The notes beneath the pieces are model-generated. The model did not search any database. It was not told the origin of the DNA and was given only the letters and a program-made list of their open reading frames with translations. The position numbers were made by a program, and so were the translations under genes. A DNA stretch of 64,000 nt, from the NCBI GenBank assembly GCA_949825045.1, contig OX463809.1, positions 151,501 to 215,500 on the forward strand, in the 5' to 3' direction. Within the stretch, counting starts at the first letter, position 1; every line of letters starts with the position of its first letter. The DNA is from Argyresthia goedartella. Its lineage: Eukaryota > Arthropoda > Insecta > Lepidoptera > Argyresthiidae. This document shows, piece after piece, positions 32,513-43,646 of the stretch.

Positions 32513-35122
32513 TAAAGATAAAGATAAAGATAAAGATAAAGAATCATTTATTCAGGAACATAGGTAATATGTAGATCTAATCAATGACATTGAGCGATGG
32601 GTCTCTATGCTCTGCCATGGGAGGGCATATGAATATTATTTACATTATAAGTATTAATTACATTATAAACATTAAAAATTAGCGTAGAATTACTAATTAC
32701 CTACATATATGACTATATTAGGCATCTGGCATATAATACATTGTCGCCATCTTTATAAAACATCACTGAGGTATTAATCGACACTGTAATAAACCTTGTT
32801 TGTTAGAAGACCCTTTATTTTCTTTTTAAATGTGTGTATATTTTGTATTTCTTTTACAGACTGTGGGAGTTTGTTATATATTCTAATAGCCATGACAAAT
32901 ATACTTTTATTAAAATAGGCTGACTTGTGGCACTCCATTTTGAGCATCATATGGTGACGCCTGCTTTTGACATTTTGAAAAAGATGCATATTACTTTTGA
33001 CAAAAACCAAGGTTTCGTATATGTAAAGAGACGGCATCGTAAGAATGTTGAGACTTTTGAAGTAGGGTTTACAACTGTCAGTTTGGACCAGCTTGCACAT
33101 AGCCCTCAAACATTTCTTCTGCGCTTTAAAAATAGTCTCTCTACCCGTCGCATTTCCCCAGAAGATTATACCGTAGCGCACGGAAGACTCTACAAAACCA
33201 TGATACGAGACAAGTACAGCATCAGTGTTCACAATTTTTGTAAGCATGTGTAACGCATACGCATATTGATTTATCTTATTTTGCAAGTGTTCGATGTGTG
33301 TCTTCCACGACATGTTGGAATCAATATGGAGACCTAAGAATTTTGTTGTCTCTGTACATTCAATTTGCTCATTCAAGTATTTAATATTCAATGCGTATTG
33401 CTGTCCGTGCCCTAGCCTATATTTCATTAGTTTAGTTTTTCCCAGATTAATTAAAAGATTGTTTTTTGTTAGCCATTCAATTATATGTGTTAAATTATTA
33501 TTAATGTCATTTTCATATATGTCTAAGTTAATTAAATTATTACCGATAAATGTCACTGTGCTGTCGTCAGCAAATAAAACTATTGGATGATTTATAGCTT
33601 TTGGGATGTCATTTATATATAAAATAAACAGTAAAGGTCCTAATACGGATCCCTGTGGAACACCATAGTTAATTTCCTTTACGTCAGAAGAATACACTTG
33701 ATCTGTTTTTGTCTTAGGGCAGATTTTGTTTATTTGTGTCAATTGTGACCGGTTACTCAAGTATGATTCTAGTAGACTAAGAACATTCCCTCTTATTCCG
33801 TAACTATTTAATTTTTGAGCTAAGATTTTGTGATCAACATAGTCAAATGCTTTTGTGAGGTCCATAAATATCGATGACACTCTTTTGCCGTTATCTAGGT
33901 TTTTCATTATCGTGGTTAAAAAATCGAAAACAGCCATATTAATGTTCTTATTTCTTCTAAATCCCTTCTGTTCATCCGCAAGTATATTATTAAGTTCTAA
34001 ATATCTGTATAATTTTTCATATATTGCTTTTTCAATTATTTTGGAAAATATTGGGATAAGAGCCACTGGTCTGTAACAATTAATATGTTCCTTGTTATCT
34101 TTTTTGAAGAGTGGTCTGACGATAGAAGTTTTCAAACGATCCGGAAAAATACCATGTTCGATGCAGATATTTATTATGTAGCATAACATCGGGCAGATAA
34201 TATCAGCAACATATTTTATAACTTTTGTCAAAACTTCATCGTTTCCTGTACTGTTAGTGTTCTTCAACGATAGTGTTAGTCGATAAACGTCAGCTGGAGT
34301 TGACGGTGACATAAACATAGATTTATAAGAATTATTTAATTGAATTGATTGATTATATGTCAAAGCTGGATTATTATTATTAGTATTATTAGCAGTAATG
34401 TCACAAAGAGGTTTAACTTGATCAATAAAATTATTATTAAAAGCTTGGGCTATTTCTGTGGGGTTTGTTAACAAATTTCCATTGACTTTTATGCAATTAA
34501 TACTCTCTTTGGGTATGTGATTCTTTGTGTTGTTTATAATTTTCCAAACCGCTTGGCTTTTGTTTGACGATGTTTTGATGTAGTAGTCATTTTGCGCCTT
34601 TTGTGTCGAAACTATCACTCTCTTCAGGCGTTTGGAGTACTGCTTAAAAAGTTGTTTGTTGGTAGAGCTTGGATTTAATCTATAGTCCCACAGTAGTTTT
34701 CTTTTCCTTTTGCAACATCGTTTTATGCCTTTTGATATCCATTTTGTTTTCTTAGTTATTATATTCACTTTGATTCTATTTAAAGGGAAACATAGTGAGT
34801 ACAGAAGCGTGAAAGCATCATGGAAACAATTAAATGCTTCATTGGGTTTAGTGCTGTCGTATACATCACTAAAAGTAAGCTGACCTAGGTAGTTTCGAAA
34901 TTTTTGCATGTTTACCTCGCTTACATCACGTCGCATGATAAAATAGTGTGTCAGCGAGAAAAACTTTTTTACGGGTAACGCAATTATTTGCGCTGTGTGG
35001 TCAGATAGTGCTAACTCCACAATTTCACCCATGTAAGAAATTGTCGAGACATGTGCGACTGCTTAGGCGAGTTGGTTCATTAAATAAACTCTTTAAGTTA
35101 TATATTAAATAAACTCTTTAAG
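32513..35122 (-). mobile_element. LINE B, inserted in LINE A
   Basis: A minus-strand LINE whose 3' tail is the (CTTTAT)n run at 32513-32541 next to AATAAATGATT, and whose truncated 5' end is at 35122. CTGG occurs directly before (32509-32512) and directly after (35123-35126), consistent with a 4-bp target-site duplication. Removing the element rejoins LINE A codons. A tandem duplication of ATTAAATAAACTCTTTAAG lies at its 5' end (about 35079-35122). Confidence 0.9.
32774..35032 (-). CDS. LINE B reverse transcriptase (752 codons)
   Basis: Unbroken frame. The first residues (VELALSDHTAQII, ~5-17) are the very end of an APE endonuclease, so almost the whole nuclease is lost. RT boxes are in order: NSTGNDEVLTKVIK, NCYRPVALIPIFSKIIEK, ADEQKGFRRNKNINMAV, motif A SIFMDLTKAFDYVDH (~385), YGVPQGSVLGPLLFILYIND (~455), motif C VLFADDSTVTF (~485), then KFLGLHIDSNMSWKTH and a C-terminal region ending KVYYSVD. 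The intact frame, unlike the broken host LINE A, fits a younger insertion. Without an endonuclease it is not autonomous. The Met used is internal to the ancestral frame. Confidence 0.92.
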   Translation of the reverse strand: MGEIVELALSDHTAQIIALPVKKFFSLTHYFIMRRDVSEVNMQKFRNYLGQLTFSDVYDSTKPNEAFNCFHDAFTLLYSLCFPLNRIKVNIITKKTKWISKGIKRCCKRKRKLLWDYRLNPSSTNKQLFKQYSKRLKRVIVSTQKAQNDYYIKTSSNKSQAVWKIINNTKNHIPKESINCIKVNGNLLTNPTEIAQAFNNNFIDQVKPLCDITANNTNNNNPALTYNQSIQLNNSYKSMFMSPSTPADVYRLTLSLKNTNSTGNDEVLTKVIKYVADIICPMLCYIINICIEHGIFPDRLKTSIVRPLFKKDNKEHINCYRPVALIPIFSKIIEKAIYEKLYRYLELNNILADEQKGFRRNKNINMAVFDFLTTIMKNLDNGKRVSSIFMDLTKAFDYVDHKILAQKLNSYGIRGNVLSLLESYLSNRSQLTQINKICPKTKTDQVYSSDVKEINYGVPQGSVLGPLLFILYINDIPKAINHPIVLFADDSTVTFIGNNLINLDIYENDINNNLTHIIEWLTKNNLLINLGKTKLMKYRLGHGQQYALNIKYLNEQIECTETTKFLGLHIDSNMSWKTHIEHLQNKINQYAYALHMLTKIVNTDAVLVSYHGFVESSVRYGIIFWGNATGRETIFKAQKKCLRAMCKLVQTDSCKPYFKSLNILTMPSLYIYETLVFVKSNMHLFQNVKSRRHHMMLKMECHKSAYFNKSIFVMAIRIYNKLPQSVKEIQNIHTFKKKIKGLLTNKVYYSVD

Positions 35123-35947
35123 CTGGTCACCTGTTATCTCCAGTAAGACTGTGTATGACAAGATCCACCATTTCAACGCAATGATTCTGAGACTGTTCGA
35201 CAAGCATGCACCAAAAGGTCAAGGTAAAACACCTTCCAGCACCCTGGCTCACTGACACCATCAAGAGCTTGATGGCTAAAAGGAACAGGGCCAAAAGCCA
35301 GTACAAAAAGGAGCCTACAGCCGAGCACCTTGCGCTTTTCAAATGCCTTCGAAACCGATGTAACCGCATGTGTCGTGATGCCAAGCGACGCCACATCTTT
35401 CAGTGCATTGAGAGTTATAATCTCTCCCAGGTGTGGAAATTCCTCAAATCGCTTGGTGTCGGCAAGTCTCAGAATCAGTTGGCTGACAATGTTGATCTCA
35501 ACGGTCTCAACAAATTCTTATCAGTCCCCCCTGTCGTCATTGAATCCACTGTAAAGGATGCCACTCTGCGTCGCCTGCGCTCGAGGTCCGCCTCCACCTC
35601 CACTCCATTTGACTTCAGTCTTGTCGGAATTGATGCGGTTAAGAAAGCAGTGCTCACCATTTCCTCCAAAGCAGTAGGAGATGATAATATCTGCTCTAAA
35701 ATAATCAGTAGTGTGCTCGACGAGCTACTTCCAGCTATCACACATATTATAAACCACTCTATCACCAGTTGTTCCTTCCCTAATGTGTGGAAAAAAACAT
35801 TAGTTATCTCTTTACCCAAAACATCAAATCCCTCCTCCTTTAAAGAGTTTCGTCCGATTTCCATCCTGCCAATCCTCTCGAAAGTCCTAGAATCCATTAT
35901 CCATTCGCAGCTCTCCACCTACCTTTCCTCTAACAACTTGCTGAATC
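35123..35947 (+). pseudogene. LINE A linker and RT N-terminal part
   Basis: Resumes with SPVISSKTVYDKIHHFNAMI, shifts frame near 35210, then runs VKVKHLPAPWLTDTIKSLMA, RNRCNRMCRDAKRRHI, GDDNICSKIISSVLDELLPA, FPNVWKKTLVISLPKTSNPS, EFRPISILPILSKVLESIIH, STYLSSNNLLN, where LINE C interrupts it. No catalytic Asp lies in this piece. The frame runs by chance ~25 codons into the LINE C tail, giving a His-Arg-His-Arg artefact. Confidence 0.85.
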
Positions 35948-37300
35948 ATAGACATAGACATAGACATCATTTATTAATAATATTCATTATAAGTCGTGCA
36001 AGGGAAAATAAATTATACATGAACTCATAGTGTAGTATTACACAGGATTCATAAAATTATTACAATATCTTAATTATTATGTCATAAAATTGATTAATTT
36101 AAATTGAATAAATTGTAAATTCCATGTCATTGGAAATATATTAAATTATAATAAAAATTAAAATATATTAAATTAAATTAATAAATTACGCTTTAAATAA
36201 TGTCACATTTATGGAATATAGGTATGTCAAACACATACTCATTATAGTAACGGTGTCATCGTTCTGATAATGAGTCATTTAGTTTTAGAAATTCATCGTA
36301 GCTGTAGAGGGTCTTCTCGGTAAGCCATCCTTTCAACCTCAGTTTAAAGATGGGCATACTCGGTGCACTAGTGCTAGCTTCAGGTAACTTGTTGTAAACT
36401 ACCGGACCCATAACATGGATCGTGTTGCTTGTTTTAGCAAGCTTGTGCTTAATTGTAGCCAGCTTGTTGGAGTTGCGTGTCACATATTTATGCCATTCTC
36501 CAAGTCATTTGAATTGGTCTATATTCTCACGCACATAAATGGCCAATTGGAAAATCAGAAGGCTAGGTAGTGTGAGAATTCGTAGATGTTTGAAGTGCGG
36601 TCTCGCAGATTCGTCAGTGGGTACTCTCGCCAGCAGACGCACGGCGCGTTTCTGTAACACGAACACGCGCTGCCACTGCGCCGCCGCCGCGCGCCCCCAC
36701 AGCTCCACGCCGTACTGCAGCAGCGAGTGCACCGTCGCGTAGTAGCACGCGCGCATTGACTCTGCTGGGAGCGTAGATGACAGCCGACTTAGCGCGAAGC
36801 AAGCGCTGGCTAGTTTGCTACACAGATTGTCTATGTGTTCCACGTTAGCGCTTGATCTACCTGAAAACCCAGAAATGGTGCATTGTGGACTTGCTCAATT
36901 TGAACGCCGTCCACTTCAACAGCCAAGTTAGGTCTTTGATGCCCGGAAAGATCAAATTTAATAAATTATGTTTTGGTCGTATTCAATAATAACCCATTTT
37001 GGCGAAACCAGCGGCACATCCGGCTGGCCACTAAGTTAAGTTCTATTTCCAGCATTGCTATTGTCGGTGCAGTCACTACCGCGGCTACATCATCGGCAAA
37101 TAAAAATATTTCACCTCCGACAACCGCGCTGGGCAAGTCATTAAGAAGCAGGGAAAACACGACAGTGACGATCCCTGTGGTACTCCCATATCTGTCGAGA
37201 GACCGTCCGACTTTACAGTCTCCGCTGCTCCGACTACAAACTGCGTTCTTTCGCGCATGAAACTCGTGATCAACGCCAAGGCCGGTCCGGCAAGTCGTAG
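35948..37300 (-). mobile_element. LINE C, inserted in LINE A
   Basis: A minus-strand LINE. The 3' tail is ATGTCT-type hexamers at 35948-35968 next to AATAAATGATGT; the 5' truncation is at 37300. TGAATC is present on both sides (35942-35947 and 37301-37306), a probable 6-bp target-site duplication. The coding region is decayed, with at least three frame changes. The G+C of its coding part is clearly higher than that of LINES A, B and D. Confidence 0.88.
36256..37279 (-). pseudogene. LINE C reverse transcriptase remnant
   Basis: Reading from high to low coordinates: LITSFMRERTQFVVGAAETV, MGVPQGSSLS, then EIFLFADDVAAVVTAP (motif C, ~37090-37120), CRWFRQNGLLLNTTKT, HIDNLCSKLASACFALSRLS, HSLLQYGVELWGRAAAAQWQ, RAVRLLARVPTDESARPHFK, and a C-terminus with VMGPVVYNKLPEASTSAPSM ending LKLNDSLSER. 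Motif A is absent through truncation. It is broken by frameshifts near 37130, 36960-36850 and 36490. Confidence 0.84.
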
Positions 37301-38060
37301 TGAATCGATTCCAGTCCGGATTTAGACCGGGTCACAGTACCGTCACGGCCTTACTCAAAGTCACAGACGACATTCAGCAAGCAATGGATGAGAAACAGCT
37401 CACTTTAATAGCATTGCTCGACTTCAGCAGCGCCTTTAACTGCGTCGATTTCGACATTCTCGAAAAATCTAGGAGTTATGTTTGATAACCAGCTGTCCTG
37501 GTCAGAGCATGTCAGTGAGGTTAGTAGACGTGTCTTTGCCACTTTCCACTCCCTCAGGCGTCTTCAAAACTTCCTGCCTCGTCAGACAAAAATCACGCTT
37601 GCCCAGTCTCTTCTTCTACCCCTGATCGATCACGCTGATGTCTGCTGGGCAAGCGCAAACGAAGAGCAACTGAACAAACTCGAGCGACTTCAAAACCTCG
37701 GGATTCGGTTTGTTTTCGGTCTGCGTAAGTTCGAACACGTCTCGGAGTATCGGAGGGAGTTAAAATGGCTCCTGATTCGCCTTCGACGGGATTCCCATAT
37801 CCTCATTTGCCTCTTCAATATTTTATGTAATCCTCGCTATCCTGGCTTCTTACGGGATCGTTTCGTTTTTCTGTCTTCGGAACTGTTTTTCTACTTGCAA
37901 CTCCGCAACATAATACTGCCGCTTATGAGAATGGGTTCAGACTACGAGCTATCAGTCTCTGGAACAAACTCCCCAGCGCCATCAGAGACAGTCCGTCAAT
38001 TCACACTTTTAAAAGTCTTTTGAAAGAACACTATCTTTATCTTCCATGATAAGTATTAGT
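37301..38060 (+). pseudogene. LINE A RT motif A and C-terminal region
   Basis: FQSGFRPGHSTVTALLKVTD, then motif A as LIALLDFSSAFNCVDFDIL (37414-37460), immediately followed by ...NLGVMFDNQLSWSEHVSEVS in another phase. The stretch that should hold GVPQGS and YADD is deleted at about 37462. The remainder (RLQNFLPRQTKITLAQSLLL, HADVCWASANEEQLNKLERL, then SLWNKLPSAIRDSPSIHTFK and KEHYLYLP) reaches a stop near 38049, with a frame change around 37900-37950. Non-functional. Confidence 0.85.
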
Positions 38061-38552
38061 ATTTATTTTGTATTTACTATTCATGTATATGTTACATATT
38101 TATATATTGCATTATTTTTTGTATTATATGTAGATATTGGTAAGTAGTTTATTATTTTTATTAACTTTTAATTGTTGTGCACATAGTTCTACCTTTAGTT
38201 TCTTTTTTTCCTCTCCATTCTGGGTTTTCTGGAAGAAATCTCTTGTTAGAGATAAGCTCGCCTTTGAACATGTTGTTTCCTTTATATTTGTTTTGTGTTC
38301 ACTGTTTTGTGCACTAAAGTATATATATAAATATTGAAACGGATTGCTTGCGGCGACGCCGTGAAGGTGATGGATGATGGCTGGTGCTCAAGTCATACTC
38401 GTGAACGGGTGCTGCTTGGGGGACTGGTTTAGTCTGGTTTCTCATAAGTTATGTTCATAACAGCTTTCGTTTGTTCTTATTTATTTCTATTATATTTATT
38501 TTGAGACATCTTATTGGCACTTGTAATATTTGATTACTCGAATCTTTATGTA

Positions 38553-39445
38553 ACGTAAAGCTTGCTCGTGTTACACAGACTCGCGACTTGGGTGTATTAA
38601 TGGACTCAGAGCTAACGTTTGCACCACACATTGAAGAAATATTAAATAAGGCTTGTAAGCAGTTAGGAGTTATTTTACGACTAGAAAAACCATTTAAAAA
38701 AGCGTCAACTTACAAATTGTTGTACAACTGCTTTGGACGTAGCAATCTTGATTTCGCGAGTACTGTGTGGAATCCTTTCTTTAAAAAATATATCAATTGG
38801 ATTGAAAAATTACAAAATAAGTTTGTAAAATCATTGGACTTTCGGGTTTGTTTTGCACATTCTGGATGCGTCACGTCTTCACAACGTCATAACAATCAGG
38901 TTACCTCGCTAGTCTATCGTCTTCAGCGTGCGGATTTACTCTTTTTATATAAACTACTTCAGAACTATAGGTATACTGATGCTCCAGATCTTCTCTCAAA
39001 ATCTGGAATGAAGGCAGGTAAAGAATGAAGTCTCTTTTCTCAATCAAGAGTGGCGGGAGTTGTAACGTGGCCAATAGTTATATTAGGCGGAGTTGCAAAT
39101 CTTACAATAATAATTTTTGTGATGTTGATTTATTTGACGAATCCTTGTTTACCTTCAAAAACCAGATTGCAAATAGTGATTGAACTGGTTTGAACCTTTT
39201 AATACTTGCATCGACAGCGTGACAAATGCGTGCTTATTTTCTCTATACATCTCTGTGATAGATATTTTGCGTATTGACAGATTCAATCAATTTAGTTTTA
39301 AATAATATCTAATGTACTTTCTAAATTTCATTTCGGATTGAGTATTGTTTTTACTTAGTTTAAGATACTATAGGTCTATGTTTATACTATATTTCAACTT
39401 AAAAATAATGTACCGTTTGTACCTAATTAAATAAATAAAACAAAC
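38553..39445 (+). mobile_element. LINE I, 3'-end fragment
   Basis: 5'-truncated LINE: VTQTRDLGVLMDSELTFAPH, EEILNKACKQLGVILRLEKP, YNCFGRSNLDFASTVWNPFF, KLQNKFVKSLDFRV, RADLLFLYKLLQNYRYTDAP, then after a frame change near 39025 SLFSIKSGGSCNVANSYIRR and a stop at about 39183. The 3' UTR ends near AAATAAATAAAACAAAC. There are no catalytic motifs. It lies just beyond the end of LINE A and is a different family. Confidence 0.8.
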
Positions 39446-39950
39446 TTTCGACAAAAAAACGTTAGATTATAAACTAACGGCTGTGACAATCTTAAAGTGG
39501 CATATATATCTTATAAGCAGTCTGCTTAGATTTCCGCATTATAACAATAATCTTAACTTTACTTAATGTCGTGGTGCCGCCCATACAGGCTTACATACAG
39601 GCTTTGCCTAGTGTGGGGACATTGTTACAACTGTTGACTTACACAAAGACTAGTACTTAAGCTTAATTGTAACTTCAAAAAAAAAGAAGAAAACCTCACC
39701 ACACCCAGCCATGCCACAAAATGTATCTCGGTGGATAAAACAAACTTTAGAACATTGTAGCGTCAATACTAGCGTGTATAATGCCCATAGATAAAAAAAT
39801 GTAAATTCAAGCAAGTTTATGATGAATGACTTAGTTGCGATTGATTGATTTTGAAGTATTATTTAAGCTATAAATTTGCAAAAATCTGTTGTTTTCTGTA
39901 ATTAGCGTTGTAAGTTGAATAAAAATTATTATCAAACAACAGATACTGAA
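39446..39950. other. Non-coding stretch
   Basis: AT-rich; no recognised feature. Confidence 0.55.
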
Positions 39951-39952
39951 GA

Positions 39953-40257
39953 GAAGTTTGATCTTGACTATCTTGGTTTCGTCGAAGAGATAGAGGATCC
40001 ATTCCTAACCCAAAGTTAAACCCCAAAAAATCAATGTTATAGTTCTGAAGAATGAAAAGAATAAAATGAAGACTACCGCTCGCCGCTTTGGTAGGGGTTC
40101 TAGAACGATCACGTGATATGGTCGGGGATAGTTTTTGATTTTCTCTGAATTTTGACTCATAACACTGTGAACGGTGTGATTAAGGCGTTTGCAGGGCAAA
40201 CTACATGGTTAAATATAAATCTCTTCGACAAAGCCAAGGTAATCCAGATCGAACTTC
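39953..40257. mobile_element. Short inverted-repeat element
   Basis: GATCTTGACTATCTTGGTTT continuing to GAAGAGAT (39959-39992) is inverted, with a few mismatches, at 40219-40251. The ~40-bp arms enclose ~225 bp with no coding potential. Probably a decayed MITE; no target duplication was identified. Confidence 0.6.
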
Positions 40258-40847
40258 AATTCCGGTAAGTTCGCTTGATCATTAAATAATATTACATCAC
40301 TCTATTTGAGTATTATCCAGATCCCAGAGAGCCTGAGTATTGGTCCATTAAACATGAACAGCACATAACACTGACCGCAATATTGTTGACTAATGGGACT
40401 TCCAAATTACCATTAAGACTTTAATTGCTTTCGAATCTCTCGTTTGTTCCGCCACGCACATCGCCGTCAGTTCCGTAAAACAATTAAAAACCCACAAACT
40501 CGACCGTTTTATGAACCCTTCTCGTTTAAGGCGCAATAATCGCGCAACACATAAACAAGGTGGAGGACTGAACGGTGCACGTGACGAAACTTTACACAAC
40601 TGATTAGCCGCCACAGACAGTCCGGGAATTAAGTGCAACCTTAGTTAAGGGTCAGTTAATTTAATTATGTAGGTACAAACACCATTGTTTGTTCAAAGAT
40701 AAACTTTTACGAACGTTCGCTGGATCATTAGGGAAGTGCTCACTGGAGTTGTTACGTGTTAATGATTCAGGGGATAACAGTCAAATACTATTCAAATTTT
40801 GCATCATATTGTATTCTCACCTCTATTTACTACCTAAATATTTTATT
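40258..40847. other. Non-coding stretch
   Basis: No supported feature. Confidence 0.5.
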
Positions 40848-41459
40848 TTAACCGACTTCAAAAAAGGAGGGGGTTCTCAATTCGGCTGTATTTTTTTTTG
40901 TGCTTGCTATCTCAGAACTGGTACTATTGCAAAAATACATCTTTTTTTTCAAAGAGTGACCTTCCAGTTTGGTCTCATTTTTTGAAAATTAGAAATCGGT
41001 CCAATAGTTGATTTTCTAAAGCAAAAAGACTGGTATTATTATATTATCGAGGTATCATAAGATGAATTCTGTCTATGAGGATTATAAGATGAATTCTGTC
41101 TATAAGTACCGTATATTAGTTTATGTTGTGTAATATGTGTGGACTTGACTGTCAGGTAGACTAAATTCGTAGCTTTGTTTTCGCGTATTTGACGACATTC
41201 GTATCACGTCCCGGGAGGAAGAATTAGCGCTTGTTTTTTTAAAGTTTTTAGGTTGGTGAATTATAAGTGGTGTTTACGTTCTCTATCATGGAATGAGAGG
41301 CAATGCTGGAATGTCACTTATATGTTGTGTATATCCTTCGTATTGTATTGTATTAAGTAGAAAGGTTTCTTAGTATAGTTATTGTGTGTATGTATAGACA
41401 TCAGACGACATTCGCATCCCGCCCGGGGAGTAACAAAAAGGACTTGAAGTCGGTTTTTT
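40848..41459 (+). mobile_element. AACCGACTTCAA element, unit 1 of a tandem pair
   Basis: Starts AACCGACTTCAAAAAAGG and ends GGACTTGAAGTCGGTTTTTT, so the ~13-bp termini are inverted repeats. The interior has no long frame. An internal direct duplication of ATAAGATGAATTCTGTCTAT lies at 41058-41107. It closely resembles unit 2 block by block (GAAAATTAGAAATCGGTC, AAAGCAAAAAGACTGG, GACGACATTCG). Confidence 0.82.
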
Positions 41460-42085
41460 AAGTTCTTCACTGACTTCAGGTTCTCAATTCGGTTGTATTA
41501 TTTTAATGTTCGTTACCTCAAAAAATGTACTATTTTTGAATCGATTTCAAAAAATCCTTTTTGATTTAACAGGGTGACCTTCCAGTTTTGTCCCAGTTTT
41601 GAAAATTAGAAATCGGTCGAGTAATTTGGTTTCGAAAGCAAAAAGACTGGAATTATGATATCGTCCAGGTAAACGAAATTGCGTATAATTGCTTTACTGT
41701 TATTTATCAGTGACGTTTAAGGTCATTGTCATAAGAGAAATTTTGTATGTAAGTACCGTATATCCGTTTATGTCGTGTAGTACGCGTGGACTCGACAGTA
41801 AGACAGACAGATTCTGTAGCCTTGTTTTCATGTATTTTGACGACAATCGCATCCCGAAGTAGGGCTTGTTTTTTTCTAAGTCTTTGACTTGGTGAATTAT
41901 AAGTGACGTTTACGTTGGTTGTCATGAAATAAGATGCAATCTGGCATATTTTTTTTACTTATCTACCCTAAATTCGTATTGCATTAAGTAGACAGGTTTC
42001 TTAGTATCGTTTTTGTGTATATGTACAGACGACATTCGCATACCGACCGGAGAGGAAGAAAAAGGACTTGATGTTGGTTTTTTAA
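41460..42085 (+). mobile_element. AACCGACTTCAA element, unit 2 of a tandem pair
   Basis: Same block order and orientation as unit 1, beginning CTGACTTCAGGTTCTCAATTC and ending GGACTTGATGTTGGTTTTTT. It lacks the internal duplication. Divergence between the two is moderate, so the pair is not a recent duplication; more likely it reflects two insertions or an old tandem duplication. Confidence 0.82.
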
Positions 42086-42383
42086 GTTTTTAACTTGTTG
42101 TATTATAATTAGAAAGGTACAGATCCTCCTCCTTGGTGATGAGCGATGAGAGATGAAACTTTTCGATGATTTTTCTACCTTTTATAGCATGAATTTACAT
42201 ACAGTGAAAGGGTGAGTATTCGTTTATAGAGGAGGATAAATAGGTATGAGAGGGTACAGCGGTTACATGAACAAGGCTTTACGAGCACGTGCCTCGTTTA
42301 TTCCCGAGATATGTCAACGACATTCTAGACAAAAGGATGACGTTACACTCTTTATAGTGAGTTTCTCTTCAATATTTTACATA

Positions 42384-43646
42384 CGTAGGCGGTCCCAAAA
42401 GTAGCCGACCTGCCATATAGATAGCAATACTGGCTGATTTTTGTTTTTTTATTCGAATATTCGAATCTTTTGGCGTGTAAATTTGAAAAAAGAAGAATTT
42501 ACGTTCTTTTGTTTTTGTTTCATAGCCATTAATCGAGATTGATCTGAGTTATTTTGCAAACATGGACAAAACTGGTCATCGATATGTCATACAATACTTT
42601 TATTTGACAGGTTTGAATCCAACCCATATTAAAGTTGAGCTGGATTCTACTCTAGGAGAGCCTGCTCATTCATTCAAAGCAATAAAATATAGGGTCGATT
42701 AGTTCAAAAGAGGTCGAATGAGCTGTCAAGATGAACATCGCGAGCGGTCGACCAAATGAAGTGACTATACCAGAAATAGTGAAAAAAGTACAAAATCTAG
42801 TGCGCGAGTTAGCAGACATTGCAGGGATTTCAAAAAGTGCTATACATCGTGTATTGACTGAAAACTTGGTCATGAAAAAGCTGTGCGCAAGATTGGTGCC
42901 CCGATTGCTCACAATTGAACAAAAGCAGCAACGTGAGGAAGTTTTGATGCAGTGTTTGGAGAAATTTTAACGCGATAAAGCCGATTTTTTACGACGATTT
43001 ATCACGATGGACAAAACATGGGTCCACCACTGAGTTGAACGAACAGTCAAAACAATGGACTGAAAAAGTAGAACCGGCTCCAAAGAAGGCGAAGTCAGTT
43101 TCATCTTCTGGTGTGTGGCGTTAGTATTTCGGGATGCGCATAGGATAATTTTTATTGATTACATTCAAAAGGCGACGCCATCAAGGGCTAGTCCTACTTA
43201 AAACTATTGCAGCGTTTGAGTGAAGAAATTAAGAAATAACAGCCGCATTTAGCGAAAAAAAAACAGTTATTTCATCAGGGCAATGCATCGGTTCACAAGT
43301 CCACTATTGCAATGGCAAAAATTAATGAGTGAAGTTTGAATTGCTTTCCCATGCACCTTATTTGCCAGATCTAGCTCCCTCGGATGAAGTATTTTCTGTT
43401 CCCAAACTTGAAAAAGTGGCTCGGCGGGAAAAAAAGATTTACCAATAATTAAGAGGTTGAGTCTGCTGTTGATGGCTTTTTTGAGAAGTTTGACATATAC
43501 CTCTATTAACAGGGTATCAATGCTATCGAACATCAATGGGACAAGTGTATTGCGTTAAAAGGAGACTATATTGAGAAATAAATAAGTTTTGTTAGAATTA
43601 TTTTGCGTTATATTTGTTAGACCGCTTACTTCTGGGACCACCCTCG
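42384..43646 (+). mobile_element. mariner-type DNA transposon, inactive
   Basis: It is bounded by TA on both sides (42382-42383 and 43647-43648) with ~28-bp imperfect inverted termini: left CGTAGGCGGTCCCAAAAGTA, right (complement) CGAGGGTGGTCCCAGAAGTA. The length of ~1.26 kb is typical of mariners. One decayed transposase gene lies inside. Confidence 0.92.
42562..43581 (+). pseudogene. mariner transposase pseudogene
   Basis: The N-terminus MDKTGHRYVIQYFYLTGLNP reads to a stop after AIKYRV. The second helix-turn-helix is in another phase (ELADIAGISKSAIHRVLTEN, 42809-42868). The catalytic region shows RRFITMDKTWVHH (first Asp present), QGNASVHKS where mariners have Asp two residues before Ala, so the second catalytic Asp reads as Gly, and YLPDLAPSD with the third Asp retained. 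There are at least four stops or frameshifts. Mariners are cut-and-paste DNA transposases using a DDD triad; this copy cannot work. Confidence 0.9.

Larger units (their letters stand above)
31500..38340 (+). mobile_element. LINE A, old host element carrying two inserted LINEs
   Basis: Three separated plus-strand pieces belong to one LINE: endonuclease at 31762-32512, linker plus RT N-terminus at 35123-35947, and RT plus C-terminus at 37301-38060. LINE B lies between the first two and LINE C between the last two. Reading across the gaps restores continuous protein order at each junction (IDW|SP and NLLN|RFQSGFRPG). Independently of the insertions, the element has frameshifts and a deletion at about 37462 removing the YADD region. 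The 5' limit is uncertain. Confidence 0.85.

Noticed and set aside
35206..36030. 274-codon frame as one protein
   Set aside because: The last ~25 codons lie in the tail of inserted LINE C; the true LINE A segment ends at the TGAATC junction.
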